DNA of 11,282 nucleotides from Phycisphaerales bacterium UBA2396. GTDB taxonomy: Bacteria > Planctomycetota > Phycisphaerae > Phycisphaerales > UBA1924. Position 1 is the stretch's first letter. Each line of letters starts with the position of its first letter. The stretch is from assembly GCA_002343325.1 (NCBI GenBank), contig DDSG01000102.1, forward strand, positions 1-11,282, read 5' to 3'. Below are positions 1 to 7,486 of this stretch, one piece after another. The position numbers and the translations under genes were made by a program. Below the pieces are notes generated by a model. The model saw only the letters and a list, made by a program, of their open reading frames with translations, was not told where the DNA came from and did no database searches.

Positions 1-508
<508 letters not shown>

Positions 509-542
509 ACACCCGCGTTACCACGCGGGTGTGTTCGTTTTT
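509..542 (+). terminator. Intrinsic terminator of the 16S transcription unit
   Basis: A perfect 9-bp stem, ACACCCGCG at 509-517 with CGCGGGTGT at 524-532, closes the loop TTACCA. It is followed by GTTCGTTTTT, giving a U-rich tail ending at 542. The stem is GC-rich and the tail is on the + strand only, so it should end transcription coming from the 16S gene and not the oppositely oriented acetyltransferase gene that ends at 670. It sits about 195 nt after the mature 16S end, with no tRNA or 23S in between. Confidence 0.85.
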
Positions 543-669
543 GGACCTCCTGATCCGCGCGGCATCGATCGTTCTTTCAATGCCCACGCCCTCCCCCACC
601 ACTCTCACTACAGCCCGCCGCCGTTCATCGGCCGCGGGGTGTGGCATCTCGGCGTTCGAGGTGAAGGAG

Positions 670-1164
670 TTACCCTCGGACCGCGAAGCCCAGGCTTGCG
701 TACAGGTTGATCGCGGCGGGGTTGTTCTGGCTGACCACGAGGTGGACTCGTTGCTCGCCGCGGGCGCGGAGCGAGTGGAGCGCCACGCAGAGCCCCTGGC
801 GGGCGAGGCCTCGCCGCTTGTGGTCGGCGGCGGTCATCGAGAAGGCGAGGAAGGGATCGTTGGTCGGCGTGCCGCCGCGTGGCCCGAGCTTGTCGCGGGT
901 CAGCAGGGTCGCGGCGACGATGCGGTCGGCGGCCGGGCGGACGTTGGACGCTGCGACGTCGAACGTGCCGTAGTTGCCAGCAAAAAGTCGGTCGATCTCG
1001 GCCTTGGCGTCGTCGAGGGTCTCGCCGGCGTCGTCGGGGGTGCCGCGATAGGCGTCGAGCATCAGCCGGGCGAGTGCGTCGCGGCCGGCCGGTGACACGT
1101 CGGGCGGCGAGAGCCCGTCGGGCGACGCCTGGGGGAGTGTGATGCGGTCGAGTTCGAGGGTCAT
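670..1164 (-). CDS. GNAT family N-acetyltransferase
   Basis: This 164-residue protein belongs to the GCN5-related acetyltransferase fold, which moves the acetyl group of acetyl-CoA to an amine; the substrate cannot be read from the sequence. The acetyl-CoA pyrophosphate-binding motif A is visible as HKRRGLARQGL at residues 115-125 (the Q/R-x-x-G-x-G/A pattern, here RRGLA), and the usual C-terminal signature as NNPAAINLYASLGF at 147-160. The length fits a single-domain member. It starts with ATG at 1164 and ends in TAA at 670. A GGAG element is present but about 19 nt upstream, so the start is moderately supported. It is downstream of, and in the same direction as, the zincin-like gene with a 108-nt gap, and converges on the 16S terminator. 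It is probably a soluble cytoplasmic enzyme. Confidence 0.88.
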   Translation of the reverse strand: MTLELDRITLPQASPDGLSPPDVSPAGRDALARLMLDAYRGTPDDAGETLDDAKAEIDRLFAGNYGTFDVAASNVRPAADRIVAATLLTRDKLGPRGGTPTNDPFLAFSMTAADHKRRGLARQGLCVALHSLRARGEQRVHLVVSQNNPAAINLYASLGFAVRG

Positions 1165-1272
1165 CCAGTGTCTGATGGGTCGGCTCCTGCGTCGTGGACT
1201 GACATGCAGTGCGATGACGGGCGGAATCAGGGATGAGGAAAGAAGCAGATACGCCGCGGGGCGATGACTCGT

Positions 1273-2715
1273 CTACGGGATGATCGTCAGGGCATCGAGG
1301 TCGAGCTCGAGCGTTGTGTGGTCGGTGTCGCCCCGGGCGAATCGCTCGTTGAGCCAGAGCCCGCTGATGACGGCGAATCGACGCTTGGCATCGTGGGTGA
1401 CTTCGATGAGCAGCCACAGAGAACGCTTGTGGCGGAGGTCGGCTCGGCCGAGGTAGTCGCCTTCGATGTCGGCGAGGCCTTGCGGGGAGGCGGTGAGCGT
1501 GCCGTCGGGAGCGGCGTCGGCGGGCACGCCCTGCATGCGCGGGTCGCGGAAGTCCATGGGGCGGGAGCGGAACCAGCGGATGGTGGCGTCGGGCAGGGGC
1601 TTGCCTTGCTGGGTGAGCCTGACGGAGAGGCGTCGTGGGGTCCAGGTCCATTGGTGGCCGAAGGGGTGGTCGGGCTCTTCGCAGGCGCCGACGCGAGAGA
1701 CCCCGCGCTTGCTGTTCATGATGGAGGCGGTGAGGAAGGAGATCCTGGGCGGCTGGTAGGGCGAGTTCATGATGTCGCGTCGGTAGATCTCCGGGAGGCC
1801 GACGTGGGCGGTGGCGCGAGAGGGGAGCGCTTCCTTGGGGATGTCGTAGATGTAGAAGTCGGGGACGCCGCGGAAGTGGATGAGCTCGTGCCAGAGGGCC
1901 TGCTCGCCGAAATCGGACCAGATGCCTTTGTTGAGGTGCTTGGCGTAGAAGTCGTGCCCGATGGAGTACTGCGGGAGCCAGAAGCAGCAGAGCCCGGCGT
2001 TTTCGTTGACGGCGATGACGATGTCGTGCGTGGGGTGCGAGACAAAGAGCGGGTGCTGGGTCTTGACGGAGGAATCGAAGAACTCGACGTGCTCGAGGCG
2101 GAAGCGGTCGGCGACGGGCGGGCGGAGGTCGGCGGGGTCATCGGCGTTGGTCCGGTCGAACAGCTCGTGGAGGTCGTCGAGGCTCTTGCGGAGCCGACGG
2201 CTGAAGGAGCCGAATCGGGCCTCGGCGGCGTCGAACGAGCGCTGATCGACGAGCACGGCGACTCGCATGGCCTGCGGGCCGAAGGTCTCGGCGGTGTCGG
2301 CGAGTTCCCAACTGCTGTCTCGGCGCCGCTCCAGGTGGACGATCGAATCGAAGGGGGAGCGATCGGGTTCGATGGTGAAGGTGTGGGTGGTGGCGGCGGC
2401 GGGCGCGAGGGTGGGCAGCTCGACGGAGACGTCAAGCCAGCGGAGGCGCAGGTCGGCGGGCGTGTCGGAGAGGTTGCGGACGCGGGCGGTGAGGGTGCGG
2501 GGCTTGCCCGGGACGAGAGCCGGGCGGTCGCCGATGGCGTGCACCTCGGCGCGGGGTTCGATGGTCAGGAACTCGATGACGGGGCCGGCAAAGCGGGTGT
2601 TGCGCGGGTTGGCGTCGGAGGCGTCGGTCGACGTGATGGGCGGTGGCGATTTCGTCTCGGGTGCGGGCGAGGGCTGGGCGAGCACGGCGCATGCGACGAG
2701 CGAGAGGTAGAGCAT
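1273..2715 (-). CDS. Exported zincin-like (HEXXH) metallopeptidase-like protein
   Basis: I do not recognise a named family for this 480-residue protein. Seen: an N-terminal hydrophobic stretch with a possible lipobox LVAC ending at Cys9 or a cleavage site after VLA (residue 13); then a Pro-rich linker; a region at about 45-130 reminiscent of a CARDB-type beta domain; the zinc-binding motif HELIH at 276-280 followed by G283 and D286 (HEXXHxxGxxD, as in some metzincin-like enzymes); DIMN at 314-317, which may be a Met-turn; and a C-terminal beta-rich part at about 360-480 containing GKPLPDATIRW, typical of Ig-like or carboxypeptidase-regulatory-like repeats. A secreted or surface-anchored zinc protease is inferred. 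The ATG at 2715 puts the hydrophobic segment right at the start but leaves no positive charge before it. An in-frame ATG at 2793 would add 26 residues with Lys and Arg and would touch the divergent gene's start codon. Stop is TAG at 1273. Confidence 0.72.
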   Translation of the reverse strand: MLYLSLVACAVLAQPSPAPETKSPPPITSTDASDANPRNTRFAGPVIEFLTIEPRAEVHAIGDRPALVPGKPRTLTARVRNLSDTPADLRLRWLDVSVELPTLAPAAATTHTFTIEPDRSPFDSIVHLERRRDSSWELADTAETFGPQAMRVAVLVDQRSFDAAEARFGSFSRRLRKSLDDLHELFDRTNADDPADLRPPVADRFRLEHVEFFDSSVKTQHPLFVSHPTHDIVIAVNENAGLCCFWLPQYSIGHDFYAKHLNKGIWSDFGEQALWHELIHFRGVPDFYIYDIPKEALPSRATAHVGLPEIYRRDIMNSPYQPPRISFLTASIMNSKRGVSRVGACEEPDHPFGHQWTWTPRRLSVRLTQQGKPLPDATIRWFRSRPMDFRDPRMQGVPADAAPDGTLTASPQGLADIEGDYLGRADLRHKRSLWLLIEVTHDAKRRFAVISGLWLNERFARGDTDHTTLELDLDALTIIP

Positions 2716-2791
2716 GCCTGAGGGTACCGGGTGCACGGCGGGCCGGGCCGAGGTCTGCGACTTGAGAAAGTCCGCCGTGGTAGGATGAGGC

Positions 2792-3154
2792 ATGAGCACA
2801 TACATCGACGGCTTTGTGATCCCAGTGGCCAAGAAGAACCTGAAGGCGTACTGGGCGATCGCCCGTGTGGCGAAGAAGGTGTGGCTCGAGCATGGCGCGT
2901 TGGCGTATGTAGAGAGCGTGGGCGAGGATCTTGATCTTGGCTTCGGGCGCGGGTTCCCGGCGATCGCCGAGTGCGGGCGTGGCGAGACGGTGGTGTTCTC
3001 GTGGATCACGTACAAGAGCCGGGCTCATCGGGATCGGGTGAACAAGAAGGTGATGGCGGACCCTCGCATGGCGAAGGTGTGCGACCCGAAGAAGATGCCG
3101 TTTGATCCGAATCGGATGGCGTGCGGGGGGTTCAAGGCGGTGGTGGAAGGATGA
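2792..3154 (+). CDS. DUF1428 / YbaA-like family protein
   Basis: This 120-residue protein closely matches the DUF1428 family (Escherichia coli YbaA type), whose biochemical role is unknown to me; it is a small ferredoxin-like/dimeric alpha-beta barrel fold. Family hallmarks seen: YIDGFVIPV at residues 4-12, the W..HGALAYVES stretch at 31-42, ETVVFSWITYKSRAHRDRV at 65-83, KVMADPRM at 86-93, and PFDPNRMACGGFKAVVEG at the end. Full length for the family. ATG at 2792 is preceded by the purine-rich GGATGAGG just upstream, which fits a ribosome binding site although it is close. The gene is divergent from the zincin-like gene (76 nt between the preferred starts) and overlaps the next gene by ATGA. 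Confidence 0.93.
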   Translation: MSTYIDGFVIPVAKKNLKAYWAIARVAKKVWLEHGALAYVESVGEDLDLGFGRGFPAIAECGRGETVVFSWITYKSRAHRDRVNKKVMADPRMAKVCDPKKMPFDPNRMACGGFKAVVEG

Positions 3155-3597
3155 CGGAGATCTCGACGGATCGCTCGCGTGTGGATGTGGAATGGGTGTG
3201 GCGGCGGCTCCGCGAGACGTACTGGAGCCCGGGGATCCGTCGGGATGTGGTGGAGCGTGCGATCGCGCACAGCATGGTGGCCGGCGCGTACGAGAGCGGC
3301 GGCGGGCGGCAAGTCGGATTCGCGCGGGCCGTGACCGATTACGCGACCTTCGCGTGGGTGTGCGACGTGGTGGTGGATGAGGGCTGGCGCGGGCGAGGGC
3401 TGGCCCGCGGGATGATCCTCGCGATGATGGCCGACCCCGGCGTGCGGACGCTTCGACGCTGGTGCCTGGCGACGCGGGATGCGCACGGCGTCTACACGCC
3501 GCTGGGCTTTCGCCCCGTGGCAGCGGATCGGTGGATGGAACGGGTCAGTGATCCCTCGGCGTGGCGGGACGGTGGTCCTCCTGCGGATCACGCTTGA
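3151..3597 (+). CDS. GNAT family N-acetyltransferase
   Basis: This is a 148-residue acetyl-CoA-dependent N-acetyltransferase. Seen: the core strand and motif A VVVDEGWRGRGLARGMI at 73-89 (R-G-x-G-L/A pyrophosphate loop) and the C-terminal LATRDAHGVYTPLGF at 106-120, a form often found in small GNAT enzymes of the 'sortase-like' acetyltransferase annotation type. The substrate is unknown. The start is set at ATG 3151, whose bases overlap the TGA of the DUF1428 gene (3152-3154), with GGTGGAAGG directly before it. An in-frame ATG at 3121 would add ten residues, but these read through the end of the upstream gene in another frame and look non-native. The overlap suggests translational coupling with the DUF1428 gene, so the two may serve one function, which is not evident. 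Confidence 0.9.
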   Translation: MTEISTDRSRVDVEWVWRRLRETYWSPGIRRDVVERAIAHSMVAGAYESGGGRQVGFARAVTDYATFAWVCDVVVDEGWRGRGLARGMILAMMADPGVRTLRRWCLATRDAHGVYTPLGFRPVAADRWMERVSDPSAWRDGGPPADHA

Positions 3598-3828
3598 GTG
3601 CCAGCGGCATGGCTCTCGCGCAGACATAGAACTGATGGCGGGACCGCGGCTTGTGCAGTTGCTCCCTCGACGATGATGCCGCTTGACCCCGAGCGGGTAA
3701 AGTGCGGGGGGCTGTGTACGGTGTCGGAAGAACTGATAGACTCGGCATATGTTCCTATTTCATAACGACTTATGTACTTGGCTGTTATCAGAACGAAACC
3801 ACATTCGACGTGAACCGTCTATTCCACC
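3598..3828. other. AT-rich intergenic region upstream of the orphan gene
   Basis: This 231-bp gap carries no supportable gene. The right half is strikingly AT-rich for this chromosome: 24 of 60 bases are G or C in 3721-3780, against about 70 % nearby. It contains a short inverted repeat CATAA-CGAC-TTATG at 3761-3774. The region probably holds the promoter of the gene starting at 3829, but no convincing -35/-10 pair with proper spacing was found. No strong terminator was seen after the acetyltransferase gene. Confidence 0.4.
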
Positions 3829-4740
3829 ATGAGTAATGAACCAGCGATGAAATCGAGCGACGCGAAGCGACGAATGCACCCGGCAGTGTGGTTCGCATTC
3901 GGCGTAGTAGCCGCGATCTTGGGTCTTTACGTGCTGCACGATGTGAAGACGTCCGTGTCGCACGCTCGCGAAGACAGCGAGTTCGCTCGATTGGCCAAGC
4001 TGGTGTCTCGCCCGCTTCGGATTCACGATTCGTTGCCGACGCCGCCGACTGTAGCGGAGGCGCAGACACGCTTCCGCGAAATGATGCAAGAGGCGGATGA
4101 ACTGGGCAAGGGCACTACGGAGACCGCATTGGTTGCTCAGGAGTTCAAGCAAGCAATCGAGGCGACTCTCGATCTGACCCGACGCCCGCCAAATCCTCAG
4201 CCGCTGTTGCGAGCAGGCCTTGACACATGGAAGGGCTCTGCCAACAACGACGATACGGCGTTCCTGCTTGGCCTTCTCAACCTTGGTTCCGAGTTGAGCA
4301 AAGCGACGCAGTCGTTCAACGATGCTGAGTCGATCCACCAGCGTGTGATCGGCTGCCGCCTCAGTGTTGCATCGATGGCCGAGAGGAAGCACGCTCAAAC
4401 AACGATGTATCCGATTGCTTCCGCGACGTTTAGAGAATCGCAGGGCGGATGGTTCAGTGATGAAGTCGACACGCTGTCGCTGAACAATCAAAGCGGACTA
4501 GAGCTCACGAATGTGTTGGTGGTGGTTGAGCTTGAAGGCAGCTACGGCGATCGGTTCAAGAATGTGTTCTTCTCGGACTCATGGGGCAAGGGGCGATCGT
4601 TGTACGCGCAGTGTGTGTCGCAGGAGCCATTCCGAGAAACTGTAACCCGCGTAACGTCGGTTCGCTTCCGCATCTTCAGCGATCAGCGGGTGAGTCCGTG
4701 GGTTGAAATGAGCACCCGAGCTCAGGCTGAACTTCGCTGA
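3829..4740 (+). CDS. Hypothetical membrane-anchored protein (orphan)
   Basis: I do not recognise this 303-residue protein. Seen: a basic N-terminus (K8 to R15), then a single hydrophobic segment at about 18-36 that should anchor it in the membrane with the rest outside; a mainly helical, charged region at about 70-190; and a beta-rich C-terminal part from about 195 with NNQSGLELTNVLVVVELEG at 220-238, a pattern similar to Ig-like beta-sandwich domains where a 'residue-SG..LTNV' strand begins the fold. There are only two cysteines, C180 and C264. ATG at 3829 has no visible Shine-Dalgarno sequence; ATG 3847 is an in-frame alternative that keeps the membrane segment. G+C is lower than in neighbouring genes (30 to 37 of 60 bases in three or so counted lines versus about 43 of 60 in ccoI), and it stands alone between two functional groups, which hints at acquisition. 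It converges on ccoS with 86 nt between stops. Confidence 0.75.
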   Translation: MSNEPAMKSSDAKRRMHPAVWFAFGVVAAILGLYVLHDVKTSVSHAREDSEFARLAKLVSRPLRIHDSLPTPPTVAEAQTRFREMMQEADELGKGTTETALVAQEFKQAIEATLDLTRRPPNPQPLLRAGLDTWKGSANNDDTAFLLGLLNLGSELSKATQSFNDAESIHQRVIGCRLSVASMAERKHAQTTMYPIASATFRESQGGWFSDEVDTLSLNNQSGLELTNVLVVVELEGSYGDRFKNVFFSDSWGKGRSLYAQCVSQEPFRETVTRVTSVRFRIFSDQRVSPWVEMSTRAQAELR

Positions 4741-4826
4741 TTTGACAAACTAGATCAGATGTGCTGAATGCAGAACGCTCGGCTTCCTGTCTCGATAAAG
4801 GCACACAAGGGTACGAGAAATCACCG

Positions 4827-5033
4827 TCAGCCTGCCTTGTTGTCCGAGGGTGTGTGGCGGATGGGGCGAGCCGAGCGGGGCCCGGCGTGGCGGATGGAAT
4901 CGTCCTGGATCGCGCGGAGGGCTGGGGAATCCAGGTCGTCGTACTGGCCCGAGCGGACGGCCCGGACGAAGGCGTAGAGGAAGCCCATCGCCAGGATGAT
5001 CGCCAGGGGAAGAACTATCGCGATGACCGACAT
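4827..5033 (-). CDS. ccoS: cbb3-type cytochrome oxidase assembly protein CcoS
   Basis: CcoS is a small membrane protein needed for maturation of cbb3 oxidase, in particular for cofactor insertion into the catalytic subunit. This 68-residue product has one membrane helix, about residues 3-28, followed by the family signature AVRSGQYDDLDSPALRAIQDD at about 30-50 and a polar tail. The start at ATG 5033 (MSVIAIVLP) matches the usual CcoS N-terminus and has a strong ribosome binding site GGAGGGG at 5040-5046 with a 6-nt spacer; a longer reading from 5048 would place that site inside the coding sequence. It is the last gene of the oxidase locus and overlaps the end of ccoI by 19 nt. Stop is TGA at 4827. 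Confidence 0.93.
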   Translation of the reverse strand: MSVIAIVLPLAIILAMGFLYAFVRAVRSGQYDDLDSPALRAIQDDSIRHAGPRSARPIRHTPSDNKAG

Positions 5034-7486
5034 GACAGACCCCTCCACGCACGTGACCGGACCGCGACCGTGAGCACCGAGAGGGAGTTCAGCGGCATGA
5101 CGGCGGCGGCGACGATCGGGTTGATGGTGCCGAGCAGGCAGAGCGCGCCCGCGATGACGTTGTACACGACGGAGACAGCGAGGATCGTGCGGACGGAGCG
5201 GAGCGCCCGCGGGCCGGTGGCGACGAGCTCGACGAGCGGGGAGAGCCCGGGCCTGGCGATGAAGACGTCGGCGGCGGCGAGGCTCGCTTCGGCCCCGCCG
5301 TGGACCGCGACGCCGACGTGAGCGGCGGCGAGGGCGGCGGCGTCGTTGACGCCGTCACCGACCATGACGACAGAGCCCTTGGAGGCCAGTTCGCGGATGT
5401 GGGCGAGCTTGCCCTCGGGCGAGACGCCTCCGATGCACTGGGAGTCGGAGAGGCCCAGGGACTTCCCGACGCGGCGGACGATGGCGGGGTCGTCGCCCGA
5501 GAGGATCTGAACCGCCCAGCCGGCGCGGCGGAGGGATTCGACGGCGGCGGGCGCATCGTCGCGGATGGTGTCGCCGACGGCGGCGACGGCGGCGAGGTGC
5601 CCTTCGATGGCGATCCCGACGGGTGTGAGCCCGCGGCGTGTGAAGGCATCGAAGGAGGCCGCGAGGGACGCGGGAACGTGCGCACCCTGCTCGGCGAGGA
5701 AGGCGGGGGAGCCCGCGAGGATGCGAGAGCCATTGACCGTGCCCGACGCGCCCTTGCCGAGGGTGAGCGTGGCGTCATCGCAGAGGACGGCGGGGTCGGC
5801 GTGCTCGGTGAAGGCGAGGGCGAGGGGGTGATTGACGCCGGCCTCGATCGCGGCGGCGTAGGCGAGCGCGGCGCGGTCGCCGGCGACCTCGGCGATGCGG
5901 GGCTTGCCCAGAGTGATGGTGCCGGTCTTGTCGAGGACAATCGTCCCGGGGGCGGCGAGGCGTTCGAGGACGTCGGCGCCCTTGACGAGGACGCCGTCGC
6001 GGGCGGCGCGGCCGATCGTGAGCCCGAGGGCGACCGGGGCGGCGATGCCCAGGGCGCAGGGGCAGGTGACGATGAGCATGGCGATGGCGTTGTCGGTGGC
6101 GGCGGCGGGGTTGATGCCGACCCACAGGGCGAAGGTCAGCACCGCGAGGGCGATCACCACGATGATGAAGATTGAGGCGATGGAGTCGGTGAAGCGGATG
6201 ATCGGGGCGCGGCGTGCGGCGGCCTCCCCCACCATCGCCATGAGTCGGCCGGCGCGGGTGTCTCGCCCGGTGGCGGCGGCGCGGACGCGGATCGGTTGGC
6301 CCAGATTGACGGCTCCGGCGAGGGCCTGCTCGCCGACGGTCGCCGGGACTGGCCGGGACTCTCCCGAGAGGATCGAGAGGTCCAGTCGTGTGGAACCGAG
6401 CTCGATGGTGCCGTCGACCGGCACAGACTCGCCCGAGCGCACTTCGATGAGGTCGCCGACGGCGAGGGCGTCGGCCGGAACGTCGGACACGGCCCCGTTG
6501 TCACCCACACGGTGGGCGGAGAAGGGGGTGATCGAATAGAGGAGCTCGACGGCGTCGGTGGCCCAGCGCTGCTGCTTGCGCCCGACGAGGCGGCCGAAGA
6601 GCAGCAGCAGGACGAGCATCGTGAGCGAATCGAAGTAGAGTTCGCCGCGGTTGAGGACGGTGTTGACGAGGCCTGCAACGGCCCCGGCGAGCAGGGCGAG
6701 GCAGATGGGAACGTCGATGTTGGGGGCCTTGGCGCGGATGGAAGCGATCGCGCTGCGGAAGAAGGGCCAGCCGGGCCAGAAGATGCAGGTGAGCCCCAGG
6801 GCGGCGGAGAGGATGCGGAAGGCGGTGAAGAAGACGGGCTCGATGCCGTCGAAGTGCCCGCCGTAGAGCGCAAAGGCGAGCATCATGACGTTGCCGGAGC
6901 ACGCGCCGGCGATGGCGATGCGGATGAGCTGCTCGCGGTCTTCGCGGGCACGCTGCTGGCGGACGGACCGGTCCTTGGCGGGGTGCGGCGGATAGCCGAG
7001 TGCGGCCATGGCGGCGGCAACGCGGCTGAGTTGCGTGGCCGCGGGGTCGAAGGTCACGGTGATGAGGCCGGAACGGATCTGGAGTCGGGCGGCTAGGACG
7101 CCGGGCACGATGGAGGGAAGGCGTTCGAGCAGCCACAGGCACGCGCCGCAGTGAACGTTGGCGACGACGAGCTCGATCTCGGCGAGGCTGTTGGGCAGCG
7201 CGCGGACGTAGAGGGCGGCGAAGGCCGGATCGTCGAATTCGGCGAAGGCGGCGGCGCGAGCGACGGTGGCGGCGGTGTCGCCGGAGGATTCGAGGAGGGC
7301 GTAGTAGTCGGAGAGGCCGCAGGAATTGATGATCCCGAAGGCGGTCCGGCAGCCGGCGCAGCAGAACTGGGCGTCGGCGCCGGGCTCGACGAGGCCGGTT
7401 GGGACGGGCTTCCTGCAGTGGTCGCAGGCGACGTGGGCGTGGGCCGCGTCGAGGCTCTCGTCGTGCTGGCGTGAGAGGGTGGTCAT
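5015..7486 (-). CDS. ccoI: Copper-transporting P1B-type ATPase CcoI/FixI
   Basis: CcoI is an inner-membrane copper-exporting ATPase that supplies copper for the CuB centre of cbb3 oxidase. The 823 residues show the full order: an N-terminal cysteine-rich domain typical of CcoI/FixI (C21-x2-C24 and FCCAGC at 41-46); a heavy-metal-associated domain with HCGAC at 112-116; membrane helices at about 186-300; actuator motif SGES at 374-377; the ion-site CPC at 475-477 in IVTCPCALG; phosphorylation loop DKTGT at 519-523 (Asp519); HP at 553-554; and GDGVND at 710-715, followed by two C-terminal helices. All catalytic residues are present. The start is ATG 7486 (MTTLSRQHD), which overlaps the TGA of the upstream TauE-like gene as ATGA; the frame stays open much further upstream, but that part reads across two other genes. 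Stop TAG at 5015 lies inside ccoS. Confidence 0.96.
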   Translation of the reverse strand: MTTLSRQHDESLDAAHAHVACDHCRKPVPTGLVEPGADAQFCCAGCRTAFGIINSCGLSDYYALLESSGDTAATVARAAAFAEFDDPAFAALYVRALPNSLAEIELVVANVHCGACLWLLERLPSIVPGVLAARLQIRSGLITVTFDPAATQLSRVAAAMAALGYPPHPAKDRSVRQQRAREDREQLIRIAIAGACSGNVMMLAFALYGGHFDGIEPVFFTAFRILSAALGLTCIFWPGWPFFRSAIASIRAKAPNIDVPICLALLAGAVAGLVNTVLNRGELYFDSLTMLVLLLLFGRLVGRKQQRWATDAVELLYSITPFSAHRVGDNGAVSDVPADALAVGDLIEVRSGESVPVDGTIELGSTRLDLSILSGESRPVPATVGEQALAGAVNLGQPIRVRAAATGRDTRAGRLMAMVGEAAARRAPIIRFTDSIASIFIIVVIALAVLTFALWVGINPAAATDNAIAMLIVTCPCALGIAAPVALGLTIGRAARDGVLVKGADVLERLAAPGTIVLDKTGTITLGKPRIAEVAGDRAALAYAAAIEAGVNHPLALAFTEHADPAVLCDDATLTLGKGASGTVNGSRILAGSPAFLAEQGAHVPASLAASFDAFTRRGLTPVGIAIEGHLAAVAAVGDTIRDDAPAAVESLRRAGWAVQILSGDDPAIVRRVGKSLGLSDSQCIGGVSPEGKLAHIRELASKGSVVMVGDGVNDAAALAAAHVGVAVHGGAEASLAAADVFIARPGLSPLVELVATGPRALRSVRTILAVSVVYNVIAGALCLLGTINPIVAAAVMPLNSLSVLTVAVRSRAWRGLSCRSSR
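5040..5046 (-). promoter_or_regulatory. Ribosome binding site of ccoS
   Basis: The - strand reads GGAGGGG, six bases before the ATG at 5033. It is complementary to the CCTCC of the 16S 3' end in this window and decides the ccoS start in favour of 5033 over the in-frame ATG at 5048. It lies inside the last part of ccoI's upstream context, just before the ccoI stop. Confidence 0.75.

Noticed and set aside
608..1651. A 347-codon - strand frame spanning the GNAT gene and part of the zincin-like gene.
   Set aside because: Arg/Pro/His-rich shadow frame overlapping two better-supported genes.
1264..2721. A 485-codon open frame on the + strand.
   Set aside because: It lies antisense to the zincin-like gene and reads as Gly/Val/Glu/Ala-rich low-complexity sequence with no family signature; long antisense frames are expected at this GC content.
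2762..2786. TTGAGA and TAGGAT as a possible promoter for the DUF1428 gene.
   Set aside because: The spacer is only 13 nt and the -10-like hexamer would be six bases from the start codon.
3733..3791. CTGATA ... TATCAG inverted repeat in the AT-rich gap.
   Set aside because: Only 6 bp with a 47-bp spacer; this is within chance expectation and no target-site duplication or transposase is present.
4742..4770. Perfect TTGACA (-35-like) just after the orphan gene.
   Set aside because: At 17 nt spacing the next hexamer is TGAATG, a poor -10, and no + strand gene follows; only ccoS on the opposite strand lies ahead.
5300..6175. A 291-codon + strand frame opposite ccoI.
   Set aside because: It is the antisense shadow of a well-conserved ATPase; the composition is Gly/Asp/Glu/Ala-rich without domains.
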